Assembly: GCF_000720765.1 (NCBI RefSeq)
Contig: NZ_JODC01000008.1
Span: forward strand, 186,001-250,000
DNA length: 64,000 nucleotides
Direction: 5' to 3'
DNA from: Streptomyces sp. NRRL S-646
GTDB taxonomy: Bacteria > Actinomycetota > Actinomycetes > Streptomycetales > Streptomycetaceae
The notes under the pieces were generated by a model. That model worked only from the letters and a program-made list of their open reading frames with translations. It was not told the DNA's origin and made no database searches. The position numbers and the translations under genes are program-made. Positions 41,538-51,517 of the stretch are shown piece by piece (position 1 is the first letter of the stretch; each line of letters opens with the position of its first letter).

Positions 41538-43012
41538 TTCGCGCCTCCCTTGCCACCCTGTGTGCGCTGCCACCAGTCGCGGAACGGTTCCGCCGGAACC
41601 GCCGGCAGATCCCGGGTGCCGCTCCACGCCTTGCCCGGCCCGGGCAGCGTCCGCGGATGCACCCGACGCGTGCGGGAAGCGAGCCGCTGGCCGGTGCGCA
41701 GGGCGCCCGGGTGCGTGAACGCCCAGCGTGCCGCGCGCATGGTCGCCCGCTCGGCCGCATGCCCCTTCGCGGGCTGCAGCACCACCTTGTTGCCCTCGCG
41801 GGTCACCTGCCCGCCCTCCACGACCCGCTCCCGCAGATGGACCAGGACCTCCGGGATGTCGATGGCGACCGGGCACACCTCGTAGCAGGCACCGCACAAT
41901 GACGACGCGTACGGCAGGGAGGCGTCGATCTCGCTTGCGGTGCCCCGGAGTTGGGGGCTGAGGATGGCGCCGATCGGCCCCGGGTAGACCGAGCCGTAGG
42001 CGTGGCCGCCCGCCCGCTCGTACACCGGGCAGACATTCAGACACGCCGAGCAACGGATGCAGCGCAGGGCCTGGCGGCCGACCTCGTCGGCGAGGGTGTC
42101 GGTGCGGCCGTTGTCGAGCAGCACCAGATGGAAGGTGCGCGGTCCGTCGCCGTCCGTGGTACCGGTCCACATCGAGGTGTACGGGTTCATGCGCTCGGCG
42201 GTGGAGGAGCGGGGCAGGGTCTGCAGGAACACCTCCAGGTCCTGCCAGGTCGGCACGATCTTCTCGATGCCGACGACCGAGATCAGCGTCTCGGGCAGAG
42301 TCAGGCACATCCGCCCGTTGCCCTCGGACTCGACGACCACCAGCGTGCCGGTCTCGGCGACCATGAAGTTGGCGCCGGAGATGCCGACCTTGGCGCGCAG
42401 GAACTTCTCCCGCAGGTGCAGCCGGGCGGCCTCGGCGAGTTCGGCGGGCGTGTCGGTGAGGCCCTCGGGGGCCGGGCGGCCCCACTCGCTCATCTCCCGC
42501 TTGAAGATGTCCCGGATCTCGCCGCGGTTGCGGTGGATCGCGGGGACCAGGATGTGTGAGGGCCGGTCCTTGCCCAACTGCACGATCAGTTCGGCGAGAT
42601 CGGTCTCGTAGGCGCGGATGCCCTCGGCCTCGAGGGCTTCGTTGAGGCCGATCTCCTGGGTGGCCATCGACTTGACCTTGACGACCTCCGACTCGCCGGT
42701 CGCCTTCACCAGGGCGGCCACGATCCGGTTGGCCTCGTCGGCGTCGGCGGCCCAGTGCACGATGCCGCCCGCGGCGGTGACCGACTCCTCCAGCTGCTCC
42801 AGATACCGGTCGAGATGACGCAGCGTATGGTCCTTGATCTGCTTGCCCGCCTCCCGCAGCGCCGCCCAGTCGGACACCTCCGCCACGGCCTTCGCCCGCT
42901 TGGCGCGGATGGTGTGCGTGGCGTGCCGCAGATTGCCGCGCAGCGTCGGATTGTTCACCGCCTCGTGCGCGGCCTTCGGAAAGGCCGGCATCCCCACGAA
43001 CGTTCCGCTCAT
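41534..43012 (-). CDS. lutB: L-lactate utilisation iron-sulfur protein LutB
   Basis: A 492-residue subunit. An N-terminal LUD domain (about 60-300, ISGANFMVAETGTLVVVESEGN) precedes two [4Fe-4S] motifs, CIRCSACLNVCPVY (near 315) and CGACYEVCPVAID (near 365), and a C-terminal LutB domain ending QGGKGGAK. The ATG at 43012 overlaps the lutA stop (ATGA). It passes electrons from lactate oxidation through its clusters. Confidence 0.95.
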   Translation of the reverse strand: MSGTFVGMPAFPKAAHEAVNNPTLRGNLRHATHTIRAKRAKAVAEVSDWAALREAGKQIKDHTLRHLDRYLEQLEESVTAAGGIVHWAADADEANRIVAALVKATGESEVVKVKSMATQEIGLNEALEAEGIRAYETDLAELIVQLGKDRPSHILVPAIHRNRGEIRDIFKREMSEWGRPAPEGLTDTPAELAEAARLHLREKFLRAKVGISGANFMVAETGTLVVVESEGNGRMCLTLPETLISVVGIEKIVPTWQDLEVFLQTLPRSSTAERMNPYTSMWTGTTDGDGPRTFHLVLLDNGRTDTLADEVGRQALRCIRCSACLNVCPVYERAGGHAYGSVYPGPIGAILSPQLRGTASEIDASLPYASSLCGACYEVCPVAIDIPEVLVHLRERVVEGGQVTREGNKVVLQPAKGHAAERATMRAARWAFTHPGALRTGQRLASRTRRVHPRTLPGPGKAWSGTRDLPAVPAEPFRDWWQRTQGGKGGAK

Positions 43013-43764
43013 ACGGCCGGCTCCTCCTCCGTGCTCGCCAGGATCTCCGCAATGTGCACCGGCCGCATACCGCTACTGAGCCGTGTCATCGTCCCGCCGA
43101 TGTGCATCAGACAGGAGTTGTCGGCCGCACACAGCACCTCCGCGCCGGTCGACTCGGCGTTGCGCACCTTGTCCGCGCCCATCGCCGCCGACACGTCGGG
43201 GTTCTTCAGGGCGAAGGTGCCGCCGAACCCGCAGCACTCCTCGGCACCCGGCAGCTCGACCAGTTCCAGGCCCTTCACGGCCTGGAGCAGCCGACGGGGA
43301 CGGTCACCGAGCCCCAGACCCCGCAGCCCGTGGCAGGTCGGGTGGTATGTCACATGGTGCGGGTAGTACGCGCCGACGTCCGTCACACCGAGCACGTCCA
43401 CCAGGAACTCGGTGAGCTCGTACGTCTTCGGGACCACCGGAGCCAGCGTCGCCGCGAGCGTGTCCCCGCGCCCCTCGGCCCGCGCCCGCTCACCCATCCG
43501 CGGATACAGCTCCCGCACCATCGCCCCGCACGAACCGGACGGAGTCACGATCGCCTCGTACCTTCCGAAGACATCGGAGAAATGCCGCGCCAGCGGCTCC
43601 GCCTCATGCCGGTACCCGGTGTTGTAGTGCGCCTGCCCGCAGCAGGTCTGGGCCATCGGGAAGTCGACCTCGACGCCCAGCCTGGTCAGCAGTTTCACCA
43701 CGGCGCGCCCGGTGTCCGGATAGAGCGTGTCGTTGACACAGGTCAGGAACAGGGCGACACGCAT
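43009..43764 (-). CDS. lutA: L-lactate utilisation protein LutA (CCG domains)
   Basis: A 251-residue protein with two cysteine-rich CCG domains: TCVNDTLYPDTG with MAQTCCGQAHYNTG, and YHPTCHGLRGL with EECCGFGGTFALKNPD. These bind a cluster as in glycolate oxidase and heterodisulfide reductase subunits. The ATG at 43764 has AAGGAG. It starts 71 bp after rhaB, so lutABC could be co-transcribed with the rhamnose genes. L-lactaldehyde from rhamnose is oxidised to L-lactate by RhaD, which makes LutABC the logical next step. Confidence 0.94.
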   Translation of the reverse strand: MRVALFLTCVNDTLYPDTGRAVVKLLTRLGVEVDFPMAQTCCGQAHYNTGYRHEAEPLARHFSDVFGRYEAIVTPSGSCGAMVRELYPRMGERARAEGRGDTLAATLAPVVPKTYELTEFLVDVLGVTDVGAYYPHHVTYHPTCHGLRGLGLGDRPRRLLQAVKGLELVELPGAEECCGFGGTFALKNPDVSAAMGADKVRNAESTGAEVLCAADNSCLMHIGGTMTRLSSGMRPVHIAEILASTEEEPAV

Positions 43765-43835
43765 CGCGGCTCCTTGTGATCGATCATCGGATGAGTGAAG
43801 CGTAGTCGGGGGAGGAGGCCAGGGGGAGACCCTGC

Positions 43836-45284
43836 TCACCCTCCGGTGATCCGGGTCTGCGCCTCGCGCCACCGGGCGGTGTCGCCCCGCGGCTCGTAGC
43901 GGGTCAGCGGCTGGGTGCGCGTGAGCAGGCGCCGTCCTCCCGCGAGGTCGCCGACCAGCCCGTGCGTCCGGGCCTGGACCAGCACGTTCCCCAGTGCTGC
44001 CGCTTCCGTCGGACCTGCCACCACGGGCAGCCCGCACGCGTCGGCGGTCAGTTGGCACAGCAGCGCGTTGCGGGTGCCACCGCCGACGACATGGACGACG
44101 TCCACCGGGTGCCCGGCCAGCCGCTGGGCGTCCTCGACCGCCCGGCGGTGGGCCAGGGCGAGCGAGTCGAGAATGCAGCGCGTGATCTCCGCAGGCGATT
44201 CGGGCACCGGCTGCCCCGAGGCACGGCACGCCTCGGCGATCCGCTCCGGCATCCGCCCCGGCGCCAGGAACGCCGCATCCCCCGCATCCACCACCGACCG
44301 CAGCGCCGGCACCTTGGCCGCCTCCCGCAGCAGCCCGCCCAACTCCGGCTCACCCCAGGCCCGTACGCACTCCTGGAGCAGCCACAACCCCATGATGTTG
44401 CGCAGATAGCGGACCGTGCCGTCCAGCCCCAGCTCGTTGGTGAAGTTGGCGGCCCGGCTCTCCTCGCTCAGCACGGGCGCGTCCAGCTCGAGACCGGCCA
44501 GCGACCAGGTCCCGGTGCAGATGTACGCGAACCGCTCGCCGTCAGCCGGTACGGCGGCCACCGCGGACGCCGTGTCGTGCGAACCGACCGCCGTCACCGG
44601 CACCGGGCCCCGCAGCCCGGTCTCCTCCAGCACCTCGGGCTGCAGCACCCCGGCCGGATCCCCGGGCTGCCGCAGCGGCGCGAACAGACCCAGGTCGACG
44701 CCCAGCCGGGAGGCGACCCCGTGCGACCACCCCCGCGTCCGGGGATCGATCAGCTGGGTCGTCGAGGCATTGGTGAGCTCGGTGCCCTGCTCGCCCGTGA
44801 GCCAGTAGGACATCAGATCCGGGATGAGCAACAACCGTTCGGCATGGGCCAGTTGGGCCGTCTCCCGCGCCGCGATCAGCTGGTACAGGGTGTTGAACGG
44901 CGCGTACTGCAAGCCGGTCGCCGCATACAGCTGCTCGGCGGGCACGCTCGCCCACACCTTCTCCGCGACGCCCTCGGTACGCGAGTCGCGGTAGTGCACG
45001 GGATTGCCGAGCAGCGCCCCGTCCTGGTCCAGCAGCCCGTAGTCCACGGCCCAGCTGTCGATGCCGACGGAATCCACCTGCCCGGCCGCCCGCAGCCCGT
45101 CCAGGACACCCCCGTACAGGGAGAGGATGTCCCACCGCAGCCCCTCGGGCACCCGGACCGGCCGGTTGGGGAAGCGGTGTGCCTCGGTCAGCTCCAGGCT
45201 GTCAGAGCCGACGCGGCCGACCATGACACGCCCGCTGGACGCGCCGAGGTCGACCGCGGCGTACGACTTCACGAGCGCGTTCAC
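43836..45284 (-). CDS. rhaB: Rhamnulokinase
   Basis: A 482-residue FGGY-family sugar kinase that phosphorylates L-rhamnulose at O1. It has the phosphate loop DLGASSGRVMVGR near residue 12, VGIDSWAVDYGLLD (catalytic Asp near 77), GLQYAPFNTLYQL for sugar recognition, SHDTASAVAAVP, YICTGTWSLAGLE and the late VVGGGTRNALLCQL. GTG 45284 overlaps the stop of the aldolase/dehydrogenase gene (GTGA). Gene order rhaI, rhaD, rhaB matches the pathway. Confidence 0.95.
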   Translation of the reverse strand: MNALVKSYAAVDLGASSGRVMVGRVGSDSLELTEAHRFPNRPVRVPEGLRWDILSLYGGVLDGLRAAGQVDSVGIDSWAVDYGLLDQDGALLGNPVHYRDSRTEGVAEKVWASVPAEQLYAATGLQYAPFNTLYQLIAARETAQLAHAERLLLIPDLMSYWLTGEQGTELTNASTTQLIDPRTRGWSHGVASRLGVDLGLFAPLRQPGDPAGVLQPEVLEETGLRGPVPVTAVGSHDTASAVAAVPADGERFAYICTGTWSLAGLELDAPVLSEESRAANFTNELGLDGTVRYLRNIMGLWLLQECVRAWGEPELGGLLREAAKVPALRSVVDAGDAAFLAPGRMPERIAEACRASGQPVPESPAEITRCILDSLALAHRRAVEDAQRLAGHPVDVVHVVGGGTRNALLCQLTADACGLPVVAGPTEAAALGNVLVQARTHGLVGDLAGGRRLLTRTQPLTRYEPRGDTARWREAQTRITGG

Positions 45285-47326
45285 CGCAGGAAGGCGGCCG
45301 CGACGCCGGCGTCGACCGGCACGTGCAGCCCGGTGGTGTGGGTCAACTCCCCGCCGGTCAGTGCGAACACGGCGTTCGCGACATGCTCCGGCAGCACCTC
45401 ACGCTTGAGGATGGTGCGCTGGGCGTAGAACTCGCCCAGCTTCTCCTCCGGCACCCCGTACACGGCTGCCCGCTGGGCACCCCAGCCGCCCGCGAAGATC
45501 CCGGAACCGCGCACCACACCGTCCGGGTTGACCCCGTTGACTCGGATGCCGTGCTCGCCCAACTCGGCGGCGAGCAGCCGTACTTGATGAGCCTGATCGG
45601 CCTTGGTGGCCGAGTAGGCGATGTTGTTGGGCCCGGCGAAAACGGCGTTCTTGGAGGCGATGTAGACGATGTCGCCGCCGAGCTCCTGCGCGATCATCAC
45701 CCGAGCCGCCTCCCGCGACACGAGGAAGGAGCCACGGGCCATGATGTCGTGCTGCAGGTCCCAGTCCCTGGCCGAAGTCTCCAACAACGGCTTGGAGATG
45801 GAGATTCCGGCGTTGTTGACCACCAGATCGACCCCGCCGAAGGCGAGCACGGCCGCCTTGAAGGCCGCGGCGATCTGCTCCTCGTCCGTCACATCCACGG
45901 CGACGGCGACGGCCTTGTCCGGGCCGCCCAACTCCTCGGCCACGGCGGCCGCGTTCTCCGCATTGAGATCGGCGACGACGACACACGCGCCCTCACCGAC
46001 CAACCGCTCCGCGATGGCCTTCCCGATGCCGCTGCCCGCGCCCGTGACGAGCGCGACCCGCGTGGCGAGCGGCTTGGGCTTCGGCATCCGCTGGAGCTTG
46101 GCCTCCTCCAGCGCCCAGTACTCGATGCGGAACTTCTCCGACTCCTCGATCGGCGCATATGTCGACACGGCCTCGGCCCCGCGCATCACGTTGATGGCGT
46201 TGACGTAGAACTCGCCGGCCACCCGCGCGGTCTGCTTGTCCTTGCCGAAGCTGAACATGCCCACACCCGGAACCAGCACGATCGCCGGGTCGGCGCCGCG
46301 CATCGCGGGGGAGTCGGGCAGCGCGTGCCGCTGGTAGTAGGCGGCGTACTCCTCGCGGTACTCGGCATGCAGCTCCTTGAGCCGCGCGATCGCCTCCTCC
46401 AGGGGAGCGGCCGGCGGCAGGTCGAGCACGAGCGGCCGTACCTTCGTACGCAGGAAGTGGTCGGGGCAGGAGGTCCCGAGCGCGGCCAGCCGCGGATGCT
46501 CGGCCCGCGCCAAAAACTCCAGCACGACCTCGGAGTCATTGAAGTGCCCGACCTGCGGCTTGTCCTGCGAGGCCACGGCCCGGACGTACGGTGCGAGCGC
46601 GGCGGCCCGCTCCCGCCGCTCGGCCTCGGGCAGCGCCTCGTATCGGTCGAGCACCGACCCGAACGGCTCCGGCCTGCCCCGCTCGGCGAGGAACGCCTCG
46701 GCGGTGCGGATGATGTGCAGCGAGTTCCGCTCGCACTCCTCGGAGGTGTCACCCCAGGCGGTGATCCCGTGCCCGCCCAGAACACACCCGATGGCCTGCG
46801 GATTGGCCTCCTTGACCGCCGCGATGTCCAGCCCCAGCTGGAACCCGGGCCGCCGCCACGGCACCCACACCACCGTGTCGCCGAAACACTCGGCGGTCAG
46901 CTTCTCCCCGTCGGCGGCACAGGCGAGCGCGATCCCGGAGTCGGGGTGCAGATGATCGACGTGCGCGGCGTCGACCAGACCGTGCATCGCGGTGTCGATG
47001 GAGGGAGCGGCACCCCCCTTCCCGTGCAGGCAGTAGTCGAACGCGGCGACCATCTCGTCCTCGTGCTCCACACCCGGATAGACCCCCTGCAGGGCCCGCA
47101 ACCGATCCAGCCGCAATGCGGCGAGCCCGGCCTCGGTGAGCGTGCCGAGGTCACCACCGGACCCCTTGACCCACATCAACTCGACGTCACCGCCGGTCAC
47201 GGGGTCGGTGTCGGTGCCCTTCGCGGAGGTGTTGCCCCCGGCGTAGTTGGTATTGCGGGGATCAGCACCGAGCCGATGGGAGCGAGCCAGAAGAGCAGCA
47301 GCTTCGGGATGGGATGCCATGTCCAT
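45281..47326 (-). CDS. rhaD: Bifunctional rhamnulose-1-phosphate aldolase / L-lactaldehyde dehydrogenase
   Basis: A 681-residue fusion. Residues ~1-400 are a class II aldolase of the RhaD type with zinc ligands in HVDHLHPDSGIAL and GGHGITAWG; it splits rhamnulose-1-phosphate into dihydroxyacetone phosphate and L-lactaldehyde. Residues ~425-681 are a short-chain dehydrogenase (VTGAGSGIGKAIAERL cofactor loop, VNNAGISISKPL, catalytic YSATKAD) that oxidises lactaldehyde to lactate. The ATG at 47326 has AAGGACTGA upstream. Fusion avoids release of the reactive aldehyde. The product lactate can enter LutABC, encoded two genes downstream. Confidence 0.95.
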   Translation of the reverse strand: MDMASHPEAAALLARSHRLGADPRNTNYAGGNTSAKGTDTDPVTGGDVELMWVKGSGGDLGTLTEAGLAALRLDRLRALQGVYPGVEHEDEMVAAFDYCLHGKGGAAPSIDTAMHGLVDAAHVDHLHPDSGIALACAADGEKLTAECFGDTVVWVPWRRPGFQLGLDIAAVKEANPQAIGCVLGGHGITAWGDTSEECERNSLHIIRTAEAFLAERGRPEPFGSVLDRYEALPEAERRERAAALAPYVRAVASQDKPQVGHFNDSEVVLEFLARAEHPRLAALGTSCPDHFLRTKVRPLVLDLPPAAPLEEAIARLKELHAEYREEYAAYYQRHALPDSPAMRGADPAIVLVPGVGMFSFGKDKQTARVAGEFYVNAINVMRGAEAVSTYAPIEESEKFRIEYWALEEAKLQRMPKPKPLATRVALVTGAGSGIGKAIAERLVGEGACVVVADLNAENAAAVAEELGGPDKAVAVAVDVTDEEQIAAAFKAAVLAFGGVDLVVNNAGISISKPLLETSARDWDLQHDIMARGSFLVSREAARVMIAQELGGDIVYIASKNAVFAGPNNIAYSATKADQAHQVRLLAAELGEHGIRVNGVNPDGVVRGSGIFAGGWGAQRAAVYGVPEEKLGEFYAQRTILKREVLPEHVANAVFALTGGELTHTTGLHVPVDAGVAAAFLR

Positions 47327-47366
47327 TCAGTCCTTCTGGAGATACGTGCGGATCAGCGCCCCGATA

Positions 47367-47480
47367 GGGGCGCGGGGCTGTATTGATGTGCGGCTTCGCC
47401 GCGCGGGCGCGACGAGCCCCGCAAAGGGGTGCGGGGCTGTGCAAATTGGCGGCTCCGCCGCGTGGGCGCGACCAGCCACA
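47367..47480. repeat. Two tandem copies of a Streptomyces intergenic repeat
   Basis: Two imperfect ~53-bp units start at about 47367 and 47426 between rhaI and rhaD. Each has GGGGYGCGGGGCTGT, then GCGGCTYCGCCGCG (a hairpin) and GGGCGCGACSAGCC. A related unit lies at 52497-52543. This repeat family is frequent between Streptomyces genes; its hairpins may adjust expression of downstream operon genes. Confidence 0.6.
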
Positions 47481-47530
47481 TCCGGCCCGCAGCCGGCAAA
47501 CAACAAAACCCGGCAGAGGAGTGGCAGCGT

Positions 47531-48691
47531 TCAGGCTCCCCATCCGGCTTGCTGCCCGCCGACCCGTTCCTCGACGATCTTTTCGGCCCATCCGGAGTGG
47601 CGGTAGGCGGCGATGGGATTGGGGTCGAGCCCCATCTCCTGGCGGACCTCGGCGAGCAGCGGGCGTACATCCGTGTTGTACGCATCCATCAGCACCGCAT
47701 TGGCTTCGAGCACGTCGCCCGTCCGCTGGGCTGCCCCCAACGCCTCCCTGTCCACCAGCAGTGCCTTGGCGGTGGCTTCCTGGACGTTCATGACGGAGCG
47801 GATGATGGCGGGGATCTTGGCCTCGATGTTGTGGCACTGGTCCAGCATGAACGCGACCTTGTCGGTGTATCCGCCGCCGCGCACGACTTCGTACATGATC
47901 CGGAAGAGCTGGAAGGGGTCGGCGGCGCCGACCATGAGGTCGTCGTCGGCGTAGAAGCGTGAGTTGAAGTCGAACCCGCCGAGTTTGTTCTCGCGCAGGA
48001 GGGTGGCGACGATGAATTCGATGTTGGTGCCGGGAGCATGGTGGCCGGTGTCGACGACGACCTGTGCTTTCTCGCCGAGCTTGAGGCAGTGTGCGTAGGC
48101 GGTGCCCCAGTCGGGCACGTCGGTGGCGTAGAAGGCGGGTTCGAAGAACTTGTACTCCAGCAGCATGCGCTGCCCGTGCCCGAGCCGGGCGTAGACCTCG
48201 GCCAGGGCTTCGGCGAGTCGGTCCTGCCGGGCGCGGAGGTCGTCCTGTCCGGGGTAGTTCGTGCCGTCGGCGAACCACAGCTTCAGGTCGCTGGAGCCGG
48301 TGGCGTCCATGATGTCGACGCATTCCAGCAGGTGATCGAGAGCCTTACGCCTCACCGCCGCATCCGGGTGGCAGATGCTGCCCAGCTTGTAGTCGTCGTC
48401 CTGGAACGTGTTGGAGTTGATCGCCCCCAGCTTCACGCCGTGGTCCTCGGCGTACTTCGCCAGGGCACCGTAGTCGTCCACCTTGTCCCACGGGATGTGC
48501 AGCGCCACGGTCGGCGCCACTCCGGTGACGGCGTGCACCTGGGCCGCATCGGTCAGCTTCTCCTGCGGCGTGCGGGGGACACCTTGCTGTGCGAACACCT
48601 TGAAACGGGTCCCCGAGTTCCCGTACGCCCACGACGGCGTCTCGACTGCCTGGGTCTTCAGCGCGGCCTTCACCGCGGCGAGCTCGGTCAC
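47531..48691 (-). CDS. rhaI: L-rhamnose isomerase, RhaI type
   Basis: A 386-residue TIM-barrel isomerase converting L-rhamnose to L-rhamnulose. The sequence ([89 protein letters not shown]) follows the Pseudomonas/actinobacterial RhaI type rather than E. coli RhaA. Metal-binding Glu, Asp and His lie in these segments. The GTG at 48691 has AGGAG. A LacI-type operator lies 40 bp upstream, and the gene is divergent from the rhamnose ABC transporter. Confidence 0.95.
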   Translation of the reverse strand: MTELAAVKAALKTQAVETPSWAYGNSGTRFKVFAQQGVPRTPQEKLTDAAQVHAVTGVAPTVALHIPWDKVDDYGALAKYAEDHGVKLGAINSNTFQDDDYKLGSICHPDAAVRRKALDHLLECVDIMDATGSSDLKLWFADGTNYPGQDDLRARQDRLAEALAEVYARLGHGQRMLLEYKFFEPAFYATDVPDWGTAYAHCLKLGEKAQVVVDTGHHAPGTNIEFIVATLLRENKLGGFDFNSRFYADDDLMVGAADPFQLFRIMYEVVRGGGYTDKVAFMLDQCHNIEAKIPAIIRSVMNVQEATAKALLVDREALGAAQRTGDVLEANAVLMDAYNTDVRPLLAEVRQEMGLDPNPIAAYRHSGWAEKIVEERVGGQQAGWGA

Positions 48692-48731
48692 TTGAGGGCT
48701 CCTGTGACGTCTGGCCGGAACGGCAGTTGGA

Positions 48732-48743
48732 TGAATCGATTCA
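48732..48743. promoter_or_regulatory. LacI-type operator TGAATCGATTCA at rhaI
   Basis: A perfect 12-bp palindrome with a central CG, the usual form of LacI-family operators, 40 bp upstream of the rhaI start. A matching site at 48909-48920 lies 42 bp upstream of the divergent transporter gene. The LacI regulator at 55541 is the likely binder. Confidence 0.65.
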
Positions 48744-48838
48744 GGACGGGAAGCTTAAAGCTCCCCGCAGGGGTGTCAAGCATTCCGGCAGAGGCTGTTG
48801 CCCGTGGCCTGACCGTGACCTTTGGCTCTCGAAGGGCT

Positions 48839-48855
48839 CTCGAAATTTTTTCGAG
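48839..48855. promoter_or_regulatory. AT-rich inverted repeat in the rha divergent promoter
   Basis: CTCGAAA and TTTCGAG are perfect 7-bp arms around TTT. The left arm lies within the second of two direct copies of GGCTCTCGAA. It is midway between the two LacI-type operators. It could be the core of an activator site or of the transporter promoter. Confidence 0.35.
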
Positions 48856-48908
48856 GCCCACCCATTGACGTGACATGGCCGACGCGCCTAACGTCCCGGC
48901 AACCAAGT

Positions 48909-48920
48909 TGAAACCTTTCA
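48909..48920. promoter_or_regulatory. LacI-type operator TGAAACCTTTCA at the rhamnose transporter
   Basis: A 5+2+5 palindrome sharing the TGAA....TTCA frame with the site at 48732-48743, 42 bp upstream of the ATPase start. It mirrors the other operator almost exactly in distance. A weaker relative (TGAAGGCCTTCC) precedes the LacI gene itself at 55495-55506. Confidence 0.6.
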
Positions 48921-48962
48921 CGACGTCGTGAGCCCCTTGTCGGCGTCGTCGAGGAGCCTCCA

Positions 48963-50480
48963 ATGACCCACCCGTCCGACACGGGTCCGGCCCCGGTGCT
49001 GGCGCTCGAGGACATCTCGAAGTCCTTCGGCGCGGTGCGCGCCCTGCGGGACGTTTCCCTGGAGTTGTTCCCCGGTGAGGTGCACGCACTCGCTGGAGAG
49101 AACGGCGCGGGCAAGTCGACCCTGATCAAGACCCTTGCCGGTGTGCACCGGCCCGATGCCGGCCGGGTGCTGCTCGACGGTGAGCCCGTCGTCTTCCACG
49201 GGCCCGGCGACGCCCGCGACGCCGGCATCGCCGTCATCTACCAGGAGCCCACGCTCTTTCCCGACCTTTCGATCGCCGAGAACATCTTCATGGGCCGCCA
49301 GCCCCGGCGCGCCCTCGGCCGTATCGACCACAAGGCCACCCACGCGGCGACCCTGACGCTGATGCAGCGACTCGGCGTCGAACTCGACCCCGACCGCCCG
49401 GCCCGCGGCCTGTCCATCGCCGACCAGCAGATCGTCGAGATCGCCAAGGCCCTCTCCTTCGAGGCCCGCGTCCTGATCATGGACGAGCCGACCGCCGCCC
49501 TCACCGGCAGCGAGGTGGCCCGCCTCTTCGGCGTCGTGCGCACCCTGCGCGAACAGGGCGCCGCGGTCCTGTTCATCTCGCACCGGCTGGAGGAGATCTT
49601 CGAGATCTGCCGGCGGGTCACCACCCTGCGCGACGGGGCCTGGATCTCCAGTGAGCCGATCGAGGGCATGACCGAGGACGACCTCGTACGGCGCATGGTC
49701 GGGCGCGACCTCGACGAGCTGTACCCCAAGCAGGACGTCGCGCCCGGTGAAGTCGCCCTGAGTGTACGGCGGTTGACCCGGGAAGGCGTCTTCACCGACG
49801 TCTCCTTCGATGTGCGGCACGGCGAGATCGTCGGCCTCGCCGGGCTCGTCGGCGCCGGCCGTACGGAGGTCGCCCGAGCGGTCTTCGGCATCGACCGGTG
49901 GGACGCAGGCGAGGTCGAGGTCCAGGGGCGCAGGCTCACCAACGGCGCGCCCTCCACCGCCATGGCCGCCGGGCTGGCCCTCGTTCCCGAGGACCGGCGC
50001 GCCCAGGGCTTGGTGATGGACATGTCCATCGAGCGCAACATCGGCCTCACCGGACTTCGTACGACCGTGAAGGCGGGCCTCGTCGACCGCGGCGCCGAGC
50101 GCAGCCGGTCCCTCGACTGGGCCGTCAAGCTCCAGGTCAAGTACGCCAGGATCGCCGACACGGTCAACACCCTGTCCGGTGGCAATCAGCAGAAGGTGGT
50201 CCTCGCCAAGTGGCTCGCCACCGGCCCGAGGGTGCTGATCGTCGACGAGCCCACCCGCGGCATCGACGTCGGCACCAAGGCCGAGGTGCACCGGCTGCTC
50301 AGTGAGCTGGCCGCCGACGGCGTGGCCGTCCTGATGATCTCCTCCGACCTGCCCGAGATCCTCGGTATGGCCGACCGCGTGCTCGTCATGCACGAGGGCC
50401 GCCTCACCGCCGAGATCCCACGCGCCGAAGCCACCGAGGAAACCGTGATGGCCGCAGCCACCGGGAGGGCCGCCGCATGA
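48963..50480 (+). CDS. Rhamnose ABC transporter ATPase (CUT2, two-domain)
   Basis: A 505-residue ATPase with two nucleotide-binding domains, as in RbsA-type importers. Domain 1 has Walker [10 protein letters not shown], signature SIADQQ and Walker [13 protein letters not shown]. Domain 2 has a degenerate Walker A ([12 protein letters not shown]), signature LSGGNQQK and [12 protein letters not shown]. It energises the two permeases encoded directly downstream (4-bp ATGA overlap). Homologous Rhizobium genes are named rhaT. Confidence 0.95.
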   Translation: MTHPSDTGPAPVLALEDISKSFGAVRALRDVSLELFPGEVHALAGENGAGKSTLIKTLAGVHRPDAGRVLLDGEPVVFHGPGDARDAGIAVIYQEPTLFPDLSIAENIFMGRQPRRALGRIDHKATHAATLTLMQRLGVELDPDRPARGLSIADQQIVEIAKALSFEARVLIMDEPTAALTGSEVARLFGVVRTLREQGAAVLFISHRLEEIFEICRRVTTLRDGAWISSEPIEGMTEDDLVRRMVGRDLDELYPKQDVAPGEVALSVRRLTREGVFTDVSFDVRHGEIVGLAGLVGAGRTEVARAVFGIDRWDAGEVEVQGRRLTNGAPSTAMAAGLALVPEDRRAQGLVMDMSIERNIGLTGLRTTVKAGLVDRGAERSRSLDWAVKLQVKYARIADTVNTLSGGNQQKVVLAKWLATGPRVLIVDEPTRGIDVGTKAEVHRLLSELAADGVAVLMISSDLPEILGMADRVLVMHEGRLTAEIPRAEATEETVMAAATGRAAA

Positions 50481-51517
50481 CGGTGACCACTCCCAACGAA
50501 ACCCCCGTGGCCGAGGTGCCCAGGTCCAGCGGCACCCGGCTCGTCGACCGCGTCTTCAAGATGCGCGAACTGGCCATCCTGGTCGTCTTCCTGGTGATGA
50601 TCGCCATCACCCAGATCGGCAACAGCGACTTCCTGTCCGAGCAGGGCATCAAGGACCTGCTGCTCAACGCGACCATCCTGGTGCTGGTCGCCACCGGCCA
50701 GTCCCTGGTGGTGATCACGAGGAACGTCGACCTCTCGGTCGGTTCCACGCTCGGCATCTGTGCCTTCGCAGCCGGTGACTATCTGCACGGCGGCGGCAAC
50801 TCGCTGATCGCCATCCTGCTGGCGGTGCTGCTGGGCGTGGGCTTCGGCCTGCTCAACGGCCTGCTCGTCAGCCTCGGCCAGGTGCCCGCCCTCGTCGTCA
50901 CCCTCGGCACGCTCTACATCATCCGCGGCGTCGACTCCATCTGGGTCGGCTCCCGCCAGATCACGGCGGCCGACCTCCCCGGCGGCTTCGTGAACTTCGG
51001 CTCCGGCGGCATCTCCGCGGTGCCGTGGCTGGCGCTGATCGCGCTGGCGGTGCTGGTGGCGACGGCGTACTACCTCAAGCACTTCGGCAGCGGACGCGAG
51101 CTGTACGCGCTCGGCTCCAACCCCGAGGCGGCGCGGCTCGCCGGCATCCCCGTCCGCAAGCGGATCCTGGCCGCGTACACCTTCTGCGGTGGCCTTGCCG
51201 GCCTCGCGGGCGCGATGTATCTGGCCCGGTTCGGCAACGTCGACTCCGGGACCGGCAACGGCTACGAACTCACCGTCGTCAGCGCGGTCGTGGTCGGCGG
51301 AGTCGTCTTCACCGGCGGCTCCGGGAGCGTGTACGGAGCCGCGCTCGGTGCCCTGCTGTTGACCTCCATCAACAGCGTGCTGCCCGCCCTCGGCGTCAGC
51401 TCCGTGTGGGTGCTCGCCATCAACGGCATCCTGCTCATCCTCGCCATCGCGGTCGACCGGGTCGTCGCGCTGCGCGTGGCCTCCGCCCTGAAGAAGAGGA
51501 ACGCCCGCCATGCCTGA
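50477..51517 (+). CDS. Rhamnose ABC transporter permease 1
   Basis: A 346-residue CUT2-type membrane subunit with about ten hydrophobic segments. It has the family phrases [54 protein letters not shown] and [20 protein letters not shown]. It corresponds to RhaP. The ATG overlaps the ATPase stop, and its own end overlaps the next permease by 8 bp. Confidence 0.94.
   Translation: MTVTTPNETPVAEVPRSSGTRLVDRVFKMRELAILVVFLVMIAITQIGNSDFLSEQGIKDLLLNATILVLVATGQSLVVITRNVDLSVGSTLGICAFAAGDYLHGGGNSLIAILLAVLLGVGFGLLNGLLVSLGQVPALVVTLGTLYIIRGVDSIWVGSRQITAADLPGGFVNFGSGGISAVPWLALIALAVLVATAYYLKHFGSGRELYALGSNPEAARLAGIPVRKRILAAYTFCGGLAGLAGAMYLARFGNVDSGTGNGYELTVVSAVVVGGVVFTGGSGSVYGAALGALLLTSINSVLPALGVSSVWVLAINGILLILAIAVDRVVALRVASALKKRNARHA

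Noticed and set aside
45323..47386. 687-codon plus-strand frame opposite rhaD
   Set aside because: Antisense to a fully recognisable aldolase/dehydrogenase fusion; no start site or domain.
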